Shown piece by piece: positions 1-6,088 of a DNA stretch of 6,686 nt. The first letter of the stretch is position 1; the number at the start of each line of letters is the position of its first letter. This DNA is from DATAXV01 sp036272915. Its GTDB lineage: Bacteria; Chloroflexota; Dormibacteria; Dormibacterales; Dormibacteraceae. The notes below the pieces were generated by a model that saw only the letters and a list, made by a program, of their open reading frames with translations, did no database searches and was not told the DNA's origin. Both the position numbers and the translations under genes were made by a program. The DNA lies in assembly GCA_036272915.1 (NCBI GenBank), contig DATAXV010000199.1, positions 1-6,686 on the forward strand. The letters run 5' to 3'.

Positions 1-2
1 TG

Positions 3-89
3 CTCTGGCACTGCCTGAGCAGGGCCGTCCTCTACGACGAGGCCCTCCACGTCGCCAACCGGAATCGCGCCCTCGGACGAGCCGCATGA
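3..89 (+). CDS. C-terminal end of an unidentified protein (truncated by window edge)
   Basis: An open frame enters from the left edge and ends at TGA 87-89, leaving 28 residues that begin LWHCLSRAVLYDEALHVANR and end in LGRAA. Nearly all third codon positions are G or C, as in the certain genes here. The other two plus-strand frames either stop early or read as Arg/Pro-rich shadow translation. I therefore take it as the tail of a real gene that is transcribed towards hemC, with 59 bp between the two stop codons. The fragment is too short to name. Its tail-to-tail orientation means it is not part of the hem operon. Confidence 0.45.
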   Translation, partial: LWHCLSRAVLYDEALHVANRNRALGRAA

Positions 90-104
90 GTCATCGCCAA
101 CCCC

Positions 105-118
105 GGAACTAACGTTCC
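105..118. terminator. Weak hairpin between convergent genes
   Basis: GGAAC (105-109) and GTTCC (114-118) form a 5-bp stem around a TAAC loop. It can be extended by two pairs beyond one mismatch. It lies in the 59-bp gap between the left-edge gene and the hemC stop, where a bidirectional terminator would be expected. There is no T-tract on either side, so function as an intrinsic terminator is doubtful. Confidence 0.2.
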
Positions 119-148
119 TGGTTGACAAAGGGTGTCTCATCTCTGCTC

Positions 149-1042
149 CTAGAGAGTTGCCGGCAGCGCGGTTCGGAGCTCGCTGCCGGCCGACCTGATC
201 AGGCGCCGGGACCCCTCGGGGGTGGCCTCGTCGTCGATCGTGATGTGGCGGACCCCTCCGCGGCCCATGGCCGCGGCGGTCAGGTGGAGGCGCTCGTCGC
301 GAACCTCGGCCAGAGCCCCGATCGGCGCCCGGCAGCCGCCGCCGAGGTGGGCCAGCAGACCTCGCTCGGTGGTCACGGCGAGGCGCACGCGGGGCAGGTC
401 GAGACGGGCCATGAGCGCCCGCACCGCCTTGTCATCCCTCCGCACCTGCGCCGCCAGCGCCCCCTGTGCCGGGGCCGGCGGCATCTGCGCCGGATCGAAG
501 CGGAGGGCGATCCGGTCGGCGAGGCCGAGCCGGTCGAGGCCGGCGGCGGCCAGGACCAGGGCATCGACCACGCCCTCGTCGAGGCGGCGGACGCGGGTGT
601 CGACGTTGCCGCGCACGGACCGGACCTCGAGGTCCGGCCGCAGGGCGAGGAGGAAGGCCTGCCGCCGGGGGCTGTCGGTGCCTACCACCGCCCCCTGGGG
701 CAGATCCCCGAGGCCGCGGCCGTCGCGCGTGACCAGGGCGTCCCTGGGGTCGGCGCGCTCGGTGTAGGCGCCCACCACCAGCTGCCCCCGCTCCTCCAGC
801 GCCATGTCCTTGGCGCTGTGCATGGCCAGGTCGATGTCACCGGCGACCAGGGCGGACTCCAGGGCGCCGACGAAGATCCCGTCGCCGATGGCGGTGGTGT
901 CGGTGCGGTTGTCGCCCTCGGTCACGATCCGGACGATGTCGACCTCGTGGCCGAGGCGACGCAGCCCGGCGGCGATCAGCTCGCTCTGGATGAGGGCGAG
1001 GCGGGAGCCCCGGCTGCCAAGACGGAGACGGCGGGTGTTCAC
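149..1042 (-). CDS. hemC: Hydroxymethylbilane synthase (porphobilinogen deaminase)
   Basis: This cytosolic enzyme polymerises four porphobilinogen units into hydroxymethylbilane, using a covalently bound dipyrromethane cofactor. The 297-residue protein is of normal family length. It carries the family motifs in order: GSRGSRLAL (9-17, substrate domain 1), GDGIFV near 53, HSAKDM (75-80) with the catalytic Asp79, GTDSPRRQ (121-128) with the cofactor-binding Arg pair 126-127, RGNVDTR (144-150), QGALA (193-197) and GGGCRAPIG (234-242). Cys237 is the cofactor-attachment cysteine, matching Cys242 of E. coli with a constant offset of five. The start is GTG at 1042-1040, sharing GTGA with the hemA stop, and the stop is TAG. 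It is the last gene of the operon. hemD and hemB are not next to it, since the next gene faces the other way. Identification is secure. Confidence 0.97.
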   Translation of the reverse strand: MNTRRLRLGSRGSRLALIQSELIAAGLRRLGHEVDIVRIVTEGDNRTDTTAIGDGIFVGALESALVAGDIDLAMHSAKDMALEERGQLVVGAYTERADPRDALVTRDGRGLGDLPQGAVVGTDSPRRQAFLLALRPDLEVRSVRGNVDTRVRRLDEGVVDALVLAAAGLDRLGLADRIALRFDPAQMPPAPAQGALAAQVRRDDKAVRALMARLDLPRVRLAVTTERGLLAHLGGGCRAPIGALAEVRDERLHLTAAAMGRGGVRHITIDDEATPEGSRRLIRSAGSELRTALPATL

Positions 1043-2115
1043 AGACCGAAGAGCCTCCTGGCGGCGGCGCCGCCGGAGCCATCGGCATCGGCGCGAAGCA
1101 CGACCAGCGGCTCATGAAGAAGATCCTTGACCAGCTGCCGGCTGAGCTGCTCCACGGCCTGGCGCTGCTCATCGGGGAGGTCGGGAAGACGGCGCAGCAG
1201 GCGGTCGACGCGGCTGCGCCGGCGGTCCTCGCTGCGGTCGCGGAGGGCGCGGATCAGCTCCGTCCCCTCATGGCCGCCGAGCCAGTCGGAGAACTCGGCG
1301 ACCCCCTCCGCGACCAGGCGCTCGGCGTTGGCCAGCCAGTCGGCCTCCACCGGCGACTGCTCGAAGAGCTCATCGATGTCACGCCAACGGTCGCCCAGGG
1401 ACAGCCGCTGCGATGCCGGCACCGACGGCGGCGAGGAGAGGTCGACGATCGGGGGAAGCGGGCCGGACACGCCCTCGAGCGCATGCCACGGACCGCTCAG
1501 GGCAACGGCCACGGCGGATACCGACGGAGCCCGCAGCGCTGCCTCCTCGAGGTCGAGGTCGGCCCGCGCCCGGTCGCGGCTGGCGGTCAGAACCGTCGCA
1601 CCGGCCGAGATCGCGGCCCGGCTGAGTGCCCGGCCCATCACCCCGGTGCCGGCGACGAGGACCTCGGCACCCTCGATCGGGACCTGGGTCGCGAGCCAGG
1701 CGACGGCACGCTCGGCGAGGCCGGTCTTCGGTGCTCGACGCCCGGCCCTGGCCCGGCGGCCGGTGCCGATCGCCCGCTCGAAGAGCCGGGCCAGGGTGGG
1801 ATCGACCTGCCCCATGACCCGCGCCGCGGCCAGGCCCTCGCGCACCTGGTGCAGGATCTCGTCCTCGCCGACGACGGCGCTCTCCAGGCCGGCGGCGACA
1901 CGGAAGAGGCGCCGGACGGCGTACTCGCCGACGAGCAGGATCGGCGCCCCCAGCTCGGGGACGGCGCCGGTGCCGTAGAGCTCGACCCGGTGACAGGTCC
2001 CGAGGAGCACACCGCCCGCCGCTCCCGCGGCCCGCTCGGCGAACGCCGCCCGCTCGTCCGAGGAGGTCTCCGCCGCCGTCGCGGCCAGCACCCAGGGCAG
2101 CGGCCGCGCGCTCAA
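1039..2115 (-). CDS. hemA: Glutamyl-tRNA reductase (short, divergent)
   Basis: This NADPH-dependent enzyme reduces glutamyl-tRNA(Glu) to glutamate-1-semialdehyde, the first committed step of C5-pathway tetrapyrrole synthesis. I start it at TTG 2115-2113, which shares TTGA with the upstream gene's stop, giving 358 residues. An open frame continues upstream to 2412, but there it reads as Arg/Pro-rich shadow of the regulator gene. GTG at 2091 is the alternative start. Visible parts are the catalytic domain with GTCHRVELY (39-47, thioester-forming Cys41 and Arg43), LFRVAAGLES and GEDEILHQV (70-91), a Rossmann segment EVLVAGTGVMG (151-161), and a C-terminal dimerisation region ending with a DLLHEPLVVL motif (331-340). 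The protein is about 60 residues shorter than E. coli HemA, mostly between Cys41 and residue 69. The conserved His of the HLFRVA-type motif is Arg69. Second gene of the operon. Confidence 0.93.
   Translation of the reverse strand: MSARPLPWVLAATAAETSSDERAAFAERAAGAAGGVLLGTCHRVELYGTGAVPELGAPILLVGEYAVRRLFRVAAGLESAVVGEDEILHQVREGLAAARVMGQVDPTLARLFERAIGTGRRARAGRRAPKTGLAERAVAWLATQVPIEGAEVLVAGTGVMGRALSRAAISAGATVLTASRDRARADLDLEEAALRAPSVSAVAVALSGPWHALEGVSGPLPPIVDLSSPPSVPASQRLSLGDRWRDIDELFEQSPVEADWLANAERLVAEGVAEFSDWLGGHEGTELIRALRDRSEDRRRSRVDRLLRRLPDLPDEQRQAVEQLSRQLVKDLLHEPLVVLRADADGSGGAAARRLFGL
1054..1059 (-). promoter_or_regulatory. Ribosome binding site of hemC inside hemA
   Basis: On the minus strand AGGAGG, a perfect Shine-Dalgarno core, lies within the last codons of hemA, 11 nt upstream of the hemC GTG. 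The spacing is longer than ideal. However, the site lets hemC be translated independently as well as by re-initiation at the overlapping GTGA, and it supports the GTG start. Confidence 0.55.
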
Positions 2116-2807
2116 CTCTCCTGCTCCCGCTGCCAGCCGCCGATGAAGGCGAGCAGCAGCTGATCCATGGCGCTCTCGGCGTCGATCAGCAGCTCGGTCG
2201 CCTCGCGCGTGTCCAATCCTCTCTTGCGCGCGGTCCCGACCAGCTCGTCGACGAAGGGCTGCCGGAAGTGGAGGTAGGCGCCGACCGCCTCGCCCAGGGT
2301 CGCGCCCCGCCGGGCGGAGTGGCCGCCGTACTCGGCGGCGTGGTCGGCGGCCTGATGCAGGTTGGCCAGGGCCGGTGCCGGGCCATCCGCGTCGAGGTGG
2401 GCGAGAAGGCACTCCAGCATCCGCCTCCCCCGCTCGCGGAAGAGGTCACGCTCCTTCTCCGGCATCGCCTCCAGCCAGGCCGGCGAGTCGGCGGCGGTGC
2501 GCGGGGAACGCCGGTAGGCGGCGGCGATGCGATCTCCGGAGGCGCCCAGATCGGCCAGCTGCGGCCGCCGTGCCCGGGGCGACGGCAGCAGCGCCTCGAC
2601 CGTGGCCCGCGGGAAGCGGCGGTGGCCACCGGGAGTCGTGAAGCTTGCGATCTGTGCGCGGTCCGACCAGCGGCGCAGGGTCGCCGGGGTCACGCCGAGC
2701 AGGCGGGCGGCCTCGCCCAGGCCCAGCCATTCGTCGCGCTCGATCCCACCGGCCGCGTCCTGCTCCTCGCCGGAAGCGAAGCCGGAAGAGTGGCTGATTC
2801 TCTCCAA
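2112..2807 (-). CDS. MerR/excisionase-type HTH transcriptional regulator with helical C-terminal domain
   Basis: A predicted cytosolic DNA-binding protein of 231 residues. Residues 27-70 form a winged HTH of the MerR/BldC/excisionase kind: GEAARLLGVTPATLRRWSDR, then a wing with TPGGHRRFPRATV. A variable linker (75-108) follows, then an all-helical region (about 110-225) containing HQAADHAAEYGGHSARRGATL and a YLHFRQPF segment, with several His residues at 151-180. This looks like a sensory or dimerisation domain. It vaguely recalls the helical RsbRD N-terminal type, but I cannot assign it. No B12-binding fold is apparent. The start is TTG at 2807, since the frame closes at 2822-2820 and no other usual start lies before the HTH. 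Its ribosome site is poor, so an unusual or leaderless start is possible. It is first in the operon, overlaps hemA by 4 bp and probably controls it. The ligand is unknown. Confidence 0.85.
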   Translation of the reverse strand: MERISHSSGFASGEEQDAAGGIERDEWLGLGEAARLLGVTPATLRRWSDRAQIASFTTPGGHRRFPRATVEALLPSPRARRPQLADLGASGDRIAAAYRRSPRTAADSPAWLEAMPEKERDLFRERGRRMLECLLAHLDADGPAPALANLHQAADHAAEYGGHSARRGATLGEAVGAYLHFRQPFVDELVGTARKRGLDTREATELLIDAESAMDQLLLAFIGGWQREQES

Positions 2808-2830
2808 ACCTACACAAATCTATCAAGGGT

Positions 2831-2880
2831 CCTCAGGCCTTGTAGGGGTTCTGGTTACAGTCGCGTGAAAATACCTGAGG
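2831..2880. repeat. Spaced inverted repeat in the divergent promoter region
   Basis: CCTCAGG (2831-2837) and its exact complement CCTGAGG (2874-2880) flank 36 bp of relatively AT-rich sequence. If a two-base gap is allowed, both arms extend outwards with GGGT on the left and ACCC on the right. It could be a pair of operator half-sites or simply chance. Confidence 0.35.
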
Positions 2881-2881
2881 G

Positions 2882-2891
2882 CACCCGGGTG
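2882..2891. promoter_or_regulatory. Perfect 10-bp palindrome, candidate operator
   Basis: CACCCGGGTG is exactly self-complementary. It lies 75-82 bp from the regulator start and 73-94 bp from the kinase start candidates, a typical operator position between divergent genes. The owning regulator is unknown; the HTH protein encoded to its left is the nearest candidate. Short GC palindromes are not rare in DNA this rich in G and C. Confidence 0.35.
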
Positions 2892-2963
2892 ATACTCCCC
2901 GCGCCCGTCCGTGGGCAGGCCGCGCGTGGCGGGAGTCGCGATCGGTGAGAGATCCGGGCGCAT

Positions 2964-4673
2964 GTGATCCCGGGAAGCGGCACAATGGGCGTTGCTGTGG
3001 CAGCGGACGACGACCTTGGAGCCGGGCGCCGGCCGGGCCGCTGGTCCTCAGAGGCGTGGGCCCACCGGCTGAGTCCGCAGGCGTACGTCGGGACGAGGAG
3101 GGGTGGACTTCTCGCGCTGGCGTGTGTCCTCGCGATCGCCCTCCTCCTGGTGCAGGACCTTCGCGTCTACCCGGGCTACTCGAGCCTTCCGGTCAGCCTG
3201 CTCTTCGTCGTCGTCGCCGGCTGGTTCCTGGGCAAGCGGGCCCTGGCCGTCGTCTCCGTCGCCGCCGGCGCGGTCCAGCTGATCGAGGTCGTCGTCGGCA
3301 ACCAGGGCTGGCTGAGCGCGGTCGTCGGTGTGGCTCTGATCGTCCTGGTCGGCGCCACCGCCCGCCTGACCGCGACCAGGACCGAACGCCAGCGGCTGCT
3401 CACCACCCAGGAGCGGCGGGTCGAGGAGCTCAACTTCCTTCTCGAGACCGCCGAGGGGCTCGCCTCCACGCTGGACGCGGACAGCATCATCGCCGCGGCC
3501 GTCGGCGCCACCGCGGTCGCCGTCTCCCGTCAGGCGCGCGGGCGGCCGGCTCGCGCCGCCTACCACGAGCTGCTCGACGACCTCCTGGTGATCCGCCACG
3601 AGTCGGGCGACATGGGCACGATCGGCTTCGAGTACTCGATCACCCGGAACCAGGGAGCGCAGGGCGCGGTCAAGACCGGGCGGGCGACGATAGTCCGGCC
3701 CGACCACTTCACCGGCGGCCTCCGCGAGCACGCCGACCGGATGGGCCTGCAGGTCGTGCTCTACGCCCCGGTCAGGATCGGCGACAAGGTGGTCGGGCTT
3801 CTCGTCGCCGCTCACACAGACAGCCCCGAGGTCGAACCGGAGGAGCTGCGGCTGCTGGAGATGCTGGCCCGACTCACCGGTCTCGCCATCGGAAACGCCC
3901 AGCACCTGAGCCGCGAGCGCCAGCACCTGGAGCGGCTGAAGGCGGTCGAGAACCTGAAGACGGATCTCCTCAACGTCGCCTCGCATGAGTTGCGGGGACC
4001 GCTCACCGTGGTCCGCGGCTACATGTCGATGCTGGGCGACGGAAGCCTTGGACCGCTTCCCGGGCAGTCGTTGGACGTGGTCCCGCTGATGTCGCTGAAG
4101 CTCACCGAGATGGAGCTCCTGGTCGACCAGATGCTGGAGGCGGCGAAGTTGGAGGAGAACCGCGTCACGCTGCGGCTGCGCCGGATCGACCTCCGCTCCC
4201 TGGTGCACGACGCGGTGACCCAGGCCCGGCCGCTGGTCGGCGACGACCGTCGCATCGAGCTCGATCTGCCCCAGCGGGAGGTTCCGGTCGAGGCCGACGC
4301 GGAGCGGATCGTGACCGTCCTCGCCAACCTGCTGAGCAACGCCATCAAGTATTCGCCGGACGGCGGAGATGTGCAGTGCACGCTCTCGATGGCGGAGGGC
4401 AGGGCTCGGATCTCGGTCCGCGACCATGGACTCGGCATCGAGCCCGACGATCTGGAGCGACTGTTCACCCGCTTTGGCCGGATCCTCACCCCGGAGAACT
4501 CGAGCATCTCCGGGTCGGGGCTCGGGCTCTACGTCTCGCGGGAGCTGGCGCGGGAGCATGGCGGCGACATCACGGTGCTCTCGACACCGGGTGGCGGGAG
4601 CGACTTCATCCTTCAGCTCCCCACCGCCAACGGCTCGCCCCCGGGCAAGGCCCAGAACGCGAGCAGGGACTGA
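2964..4673 (+). CDS. Membrane sensor histidine kinase with four TM segments and a GAF domain
   Basis: A sensor kinase of up to 569 residues that would autophosphorylate and pass phosphate to a response regulator. Four hydrophobic segments (about 48-63, 75-90, 93-111 and 116-132) have almost no external loop, suggesting membrane or intracellular sensing. A short coiled stretch (135-158) leads into a GAF domain (about 158-315) that contains no Cys. The HisKA H-box is ASHELRGPL with phospho-acceptor His341. The ATPase domain has an N-box LANLLSNAIKYSP (Asn455, Asn459), a G1 box DHGLG (487-491) and a G2 box GSGLGL (517-522). All catalytic parts look intact. The start is GTG 2964 or ATG 2985. The ATG has the better ribosome site, GGGAAG ending 7 nt upstream, and would remove seven residues. 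No response regulator lies beside it, so it is an orphan within this window. Confidence 0.95.
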   Translation: MIPGSGTMGVAVAADDDLGAGRRPGRWSSEAWAHRLSPQAYVGTRRGGLLALACVLAIALLLVQDLRVYPGYSSLPVSLLFVVVAGWFLGKRALAVVSVAAGAVQLIEVVVGNQGWLSAVVGVALIVLVGATARLTATRTERQRLLTTQERRVEELNFLLETAEGLASTLDADSIIAAAVGATAVAVSRQARGRPARAAYHELLDDLLVIRHESGDMGTIGFEYSITRNQGAQGAVKTGRATIVRPDHFTGGLREHADRMGLQVVLYAPVRIGDKVVGLLVAAHTDSPEVEPEELRLLEMLARLTGLAIGNAQHLSRERQHLERLKAVENLKTDLLNVASHELRGPLTVVRGYMSMLGDGSLGPLPGQSLDVVPLMSLKLTEMELLVDQMLEAAKLEENRVTLRLRRIDLRSLVHDAVTQARPLVGDDRRIELDLPQREVPVEADAERIVTVLANLLSNAIKYSPDGGDVQCTLSMAEGRARISVRDHGLGIEPDDLERLFTRFGRILTPENSSISGSGLGLYVSRELAREHGGDITVLSTPGGGSDFILQLPTANGSPPGKAQNASRD

Positions 4674-4686
4674 GGCCCGCCCGGCA

Positions 4687-4707
4687 GCGGGGTGCTGGTC
4701 ACCCCGC
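4687..4707. terminator. Hairpin between convergent kinase and sigma genes
   Basis: GCGGGGTG (4687-4694) and CACCCCGC (4700-4707) form a perfect 8-bp GC-rich stem with a five-base CTGGT loop. It starts 14 bp after the kinase stop and lies 23 bp beyond the sigma gene stop, so it could serve both transcripts. Neither side has a T-tract, as is common for terminators of high-GC bacteria. Efficiency cannot be judged from sequence. Confidence 0.5.
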
Positions 4708-4729
4708 CCGAGCGCCTCCGACCGTCAGG

Positions 4730-5725
4730 TCAGCTGGCCTGTTCCAGGTAAAAGTGCCGCACCCGCTCCGCCGCCTTCGGCGAGCTGCGCAGCTTCTCGA
4801 GAGCCTGCTTCTCGAGAGTGTGCACGCGGTCGCGGGACATACCCATCCGCCGCGCCACCTCGGTCATCGTCCTCTGCTCGCCGTCGAGCAGCCCGAACCG
4901 CAGCTGAAGGACGCGCCGCTCGCGCGGGGAGAGGATGCTCAGGGCCTCCTCCAGCTCGCGCTTGAGCATGGCCTTGTCCGCCTCCTCGGAGGGTGCCGCG
5001 GCATCCTTGTCGGGAAGCAGGTCGCCAAGCTCGTTCTCCTCGTCCTCGCCGATCGGCGTCGCCATGGACACGGGCTGCTGCGCGGCGCGCACCAGTTCCT
5101 CGACCTGCTTGGGGGTCATGTCCATCTCCATCGCCAGCTCCTCGAGCGTGGGCTCGCGGTCGAGCTCCGCGGTGAGCCGGCGCTGGACCCGAAGCAAGCG
5201 ATTGAAGGTCTCCACCGCGTGCACGGGCATGCGGATCAGACGGCCCTGGTCGGCGATGGCACGCGTGATCGCCTGCCGGATCCACCAGGTCGCGTAAGTC
5301 GAGAACTTGAAGCCCTTGCGGTAGTCGAACTTCTCGACCGCACGCATCAGACCCAGGTTGCCCTCCTGGATGAGGTCAAGCAGGGGCATGCCCCGGTTGA
5401 CGTAGCGCTTGGCGATCGAGACGACCAGGCGCAGGTTGGCCTCGATCATGTGCCGGCGCGCGCGCTCGGAGCCGGCCTCGATGCTGCGGGCCAGCTCGAC
5501 CTCCTCCGCCGCGGTGAGAAGCCGGACCTCTCCGATCTTCCGCAGGTAGAGGCGGACGGCATCGTCGACGGCGGCCTCGTCGGTGGTCGGCGTCGTCGGG
5601 TTGAGGTCCGGGATCTCCTCGTTCTGCTCCTGATCGTTGGGCAGGTCCATATCGAGCGCGATTCCGCCCGATCGTGCGTCTCCGCCCAGGATCCGGGACA
5701 GGTCAGTCTCTTCGGTCATGTCCAC
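4730..5725 (-). CDS. RNA polymerase sigma-70 factor, RpoD/SigA type (group 1 or 2)
   Basis: This protein directs RNA polymerase to promoters. Its 331 residues have an acidic N-terminal tail (1-50) but no region 1.1. Region 1.2 (DDAVRLYLRKIGEVRLLT, 54-71) is followed by region 2 (94-165) with NLRLVVSIAKRYVNRG, the core-binding LIQEGNLGL and the -10 reading helix FSTYATWWIRQAITRAI. In that helix Trp147, Trp148, Gln152 and Thr155 match E. coli. Region 3 starts near 167 and region 4 spans about 258-320. The region 4.2 recognition helix reads SRDRVHTLE (297-305) where RpoD has TRERIRQIE, so two -35 contact residues differ. The start is GTG 5725, with AGGA-type GAAGGA (5736-5731) 5 nt upstream; ATG 5719 is possible. 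Whether it is the principal sigma or a group 2 paralogue is open. It is monocistronic as far as can be seen. Confidence 0.95.
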   Translation of the reverse strand: MDMTEETDLSRILGGDARSGGIALDMDLPNDQEQNEEIPDLNPTTPTTDEAAVDDAVRLYLRKIGEVRLLTAAEEVELARSIEAGSERARRHMIEANLRLVVSIAKRYVNRGMPLLDLIQEGNLGLMRAVEKFDYRKGFKFSTYATWWIRQAITRAIADQGRLIRMPVHAVETFNRLLRVQRRLTAELDREPTLEELAMEMDMTPKQVEELVRAAQQPVSMATPIGEDEENELGDLLPDKDAAAPSEEADKAMLKRELEEALSILSPRERRVLQLRFGLLDGEQRTMTEVARRMGMSRDRVHTLEKQALEKLRSSPKAAERVRHFYLEQAS

Positions 5726-5730
5726 CTATA

Positions 5731-5736
5731 TCCTTC
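5731..5736 (-). promoter_or_regulatory. Ribosome binding site of the sigma gene
   Basis: GAAGGA on the minus strand lies 5 nt before GTG 5725 and 11 nt before ATG 5719. The spacing favours the GTG start. A second SD-like run, AGGTGG (5727-5722), overlaps the GTG and is too close to the ATG to serve it. Confidence 0.55.
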
Positions 5737-5768
5737 ATACCCACTGCAGCCTCTCGTTCACCCTCGGC

Positions 5769-5786
5769 ACGCGCATCGATACGCGT
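5769..5786. promoter_or_regulatory. 18-bp near-palindrome upstream of the sigma gene
   Basis: ACGCG-C-ATCGAT-A-CGCGT is self-complementary in 16 of 18 positions; the only mismatch is the C/A pair at 5774 and 5781. It lies 44 bp upstream of the sigma GTG, so it could be an operator or a hairpin in the 5' leader. Confidence 0.35.
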
Positions 5787-5805
5787 CGGAGCGGGGTGCA
5801 GGCCT

Positions 5806-5822
5806 CGACCGTCAGGCGGTCG
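5806..5822 (-). repeat. Small hairpin in the sigma gene leader
   Basis: CGACCG (5806-5811) and CGGTCG (5817-5822) form a perfect 6-bp stem with a five-base loop, about 80 nt upstream of the sigma start. It may be part of leader RNA structure. Nothing else supports a function. Confidence 0.25.
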
Positions 5823-5982
5823 GGCAACCTGCTGGGGCCGCGCAAAATGGCTCCAACCGCCCCGGCAGGGTCATAGCGTTCCACGTCATCATGCGTCTGG
5901 CAGTGGCTGGTTTCTATCCGATCCAAGGAACCGCCTCAGCCAGAAGCAGGATGGCGTCGTCTGACCACCCTCGCCGAGAACA

Positions 5983-5994
5983 GAAGGCGCCTTC
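5983..5994. promoter_or_regulatory. Perfect 12-bp palindrome at the putative sigma promoter
   Basis: GAAGGCGCCTTC is exactly self-complementary. On the minus strand it begins 5 bp after the TATACT box, so it would cover the transcription start predicted from that box. This is a classic position for a repressor operator. The regulator is unknown. Confidence 0.4.
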
Positions 5995-5999
5995 CGCAA

Positions 6000-6005
6000 A
6001 GTATA
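6000..6005 (-). promoter_or_regulatory. Candidate -10 box for the sigma gene
   Basis: TATACT on the minus strand matches the sigma-70 -10 consensus at five of six positions, in an otherwise GC-rich setting. The hexamers 17-19 bp upstream (TAACGA, GTAACG, TGTAAC) are poor -35 elements. If used, the transcript would carry a leader of about 270 nt before the sigma start. Confidence 0.35.
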
Positions 6006-6088
6006 CGGACGCGGCCCTTGGTTCGTTACATTCATTCATAAATTCCTGGCATCGTCCCACGCCGTTGCCCGCTCTTCATTGAGCGCCC

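Larger units (their letters stand above)
2808..2963. promoter_or_regulatory. Divergent intergenic region between regulator-hem operon and histidine kinase
   Basis: This 156-bp gap must hold promoters for the leftward operon and the rightward kinase. Its left part (2811-2875) is clearly less GC-rich than its surroundings. I find no convincing -35/-10 pair on either strand. The best fragment is a TGATACT-like -10 at 2890-2896 on the plus strand without a matching -35. Two dyads (annotated separately) make it a likely operator region. Confidence 0.45.

Noticed and set aside
122..127. Perfect TTGACA on the plus strand
   Set aside because: No -10-like hexamer follows at 16-18 bp and no plus-strand gene begins downstream.
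122..1117. Long plus-strand open frame opposite hemC, about 331 codons
   Set aside because: Antisense shadow typical of high-GC genes. The product is Gly/Ala/Arg-rich without motifs, and hemC on the other strand is certain.
1114..2163. Long plus-strand open frame opposite hemA
   Set aside because: Low-complexity antisense translation without domain signals; hemA motifs explain the region.
2116..2412. Upstream extension of hemA to ATG 2412
   Set aside because: The added 99 residues are Arg/Pro-rich and lie wholly inside the regulator gene. The reductase domain begins after 2115.
2852..2875. Rex-like half-site (TTTTCACGCGA on the minus strand) upstream of the hem operon
   Set aside because: Only one half resembles the Rex box; the other half does not match and no dyad is present.
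3048..4559. 503-codon minus-strand open frame opposite the histidine kinase
   Set aside because: Rich in His, Gln and Asp from reversed kinase codons. The kinase boxes on the plus strand are unambiguous.
5735..5776. Short open frame MRVPRVNERLQWV ending just before the sigma ribosome site
   Set aside because: Its stop at 5735 abuts the GAAGGA site, which would suit a leader peptide. However, it has no ribosome site of its own and no attenuator-like codon run.
4376..6082. 568-codon plus-strand open frame across the kinase end, the sigma gene and the intergenic region
   Set aside because: It overlaps two certain genes and shows no coherent domain; it is an antisense artefact.
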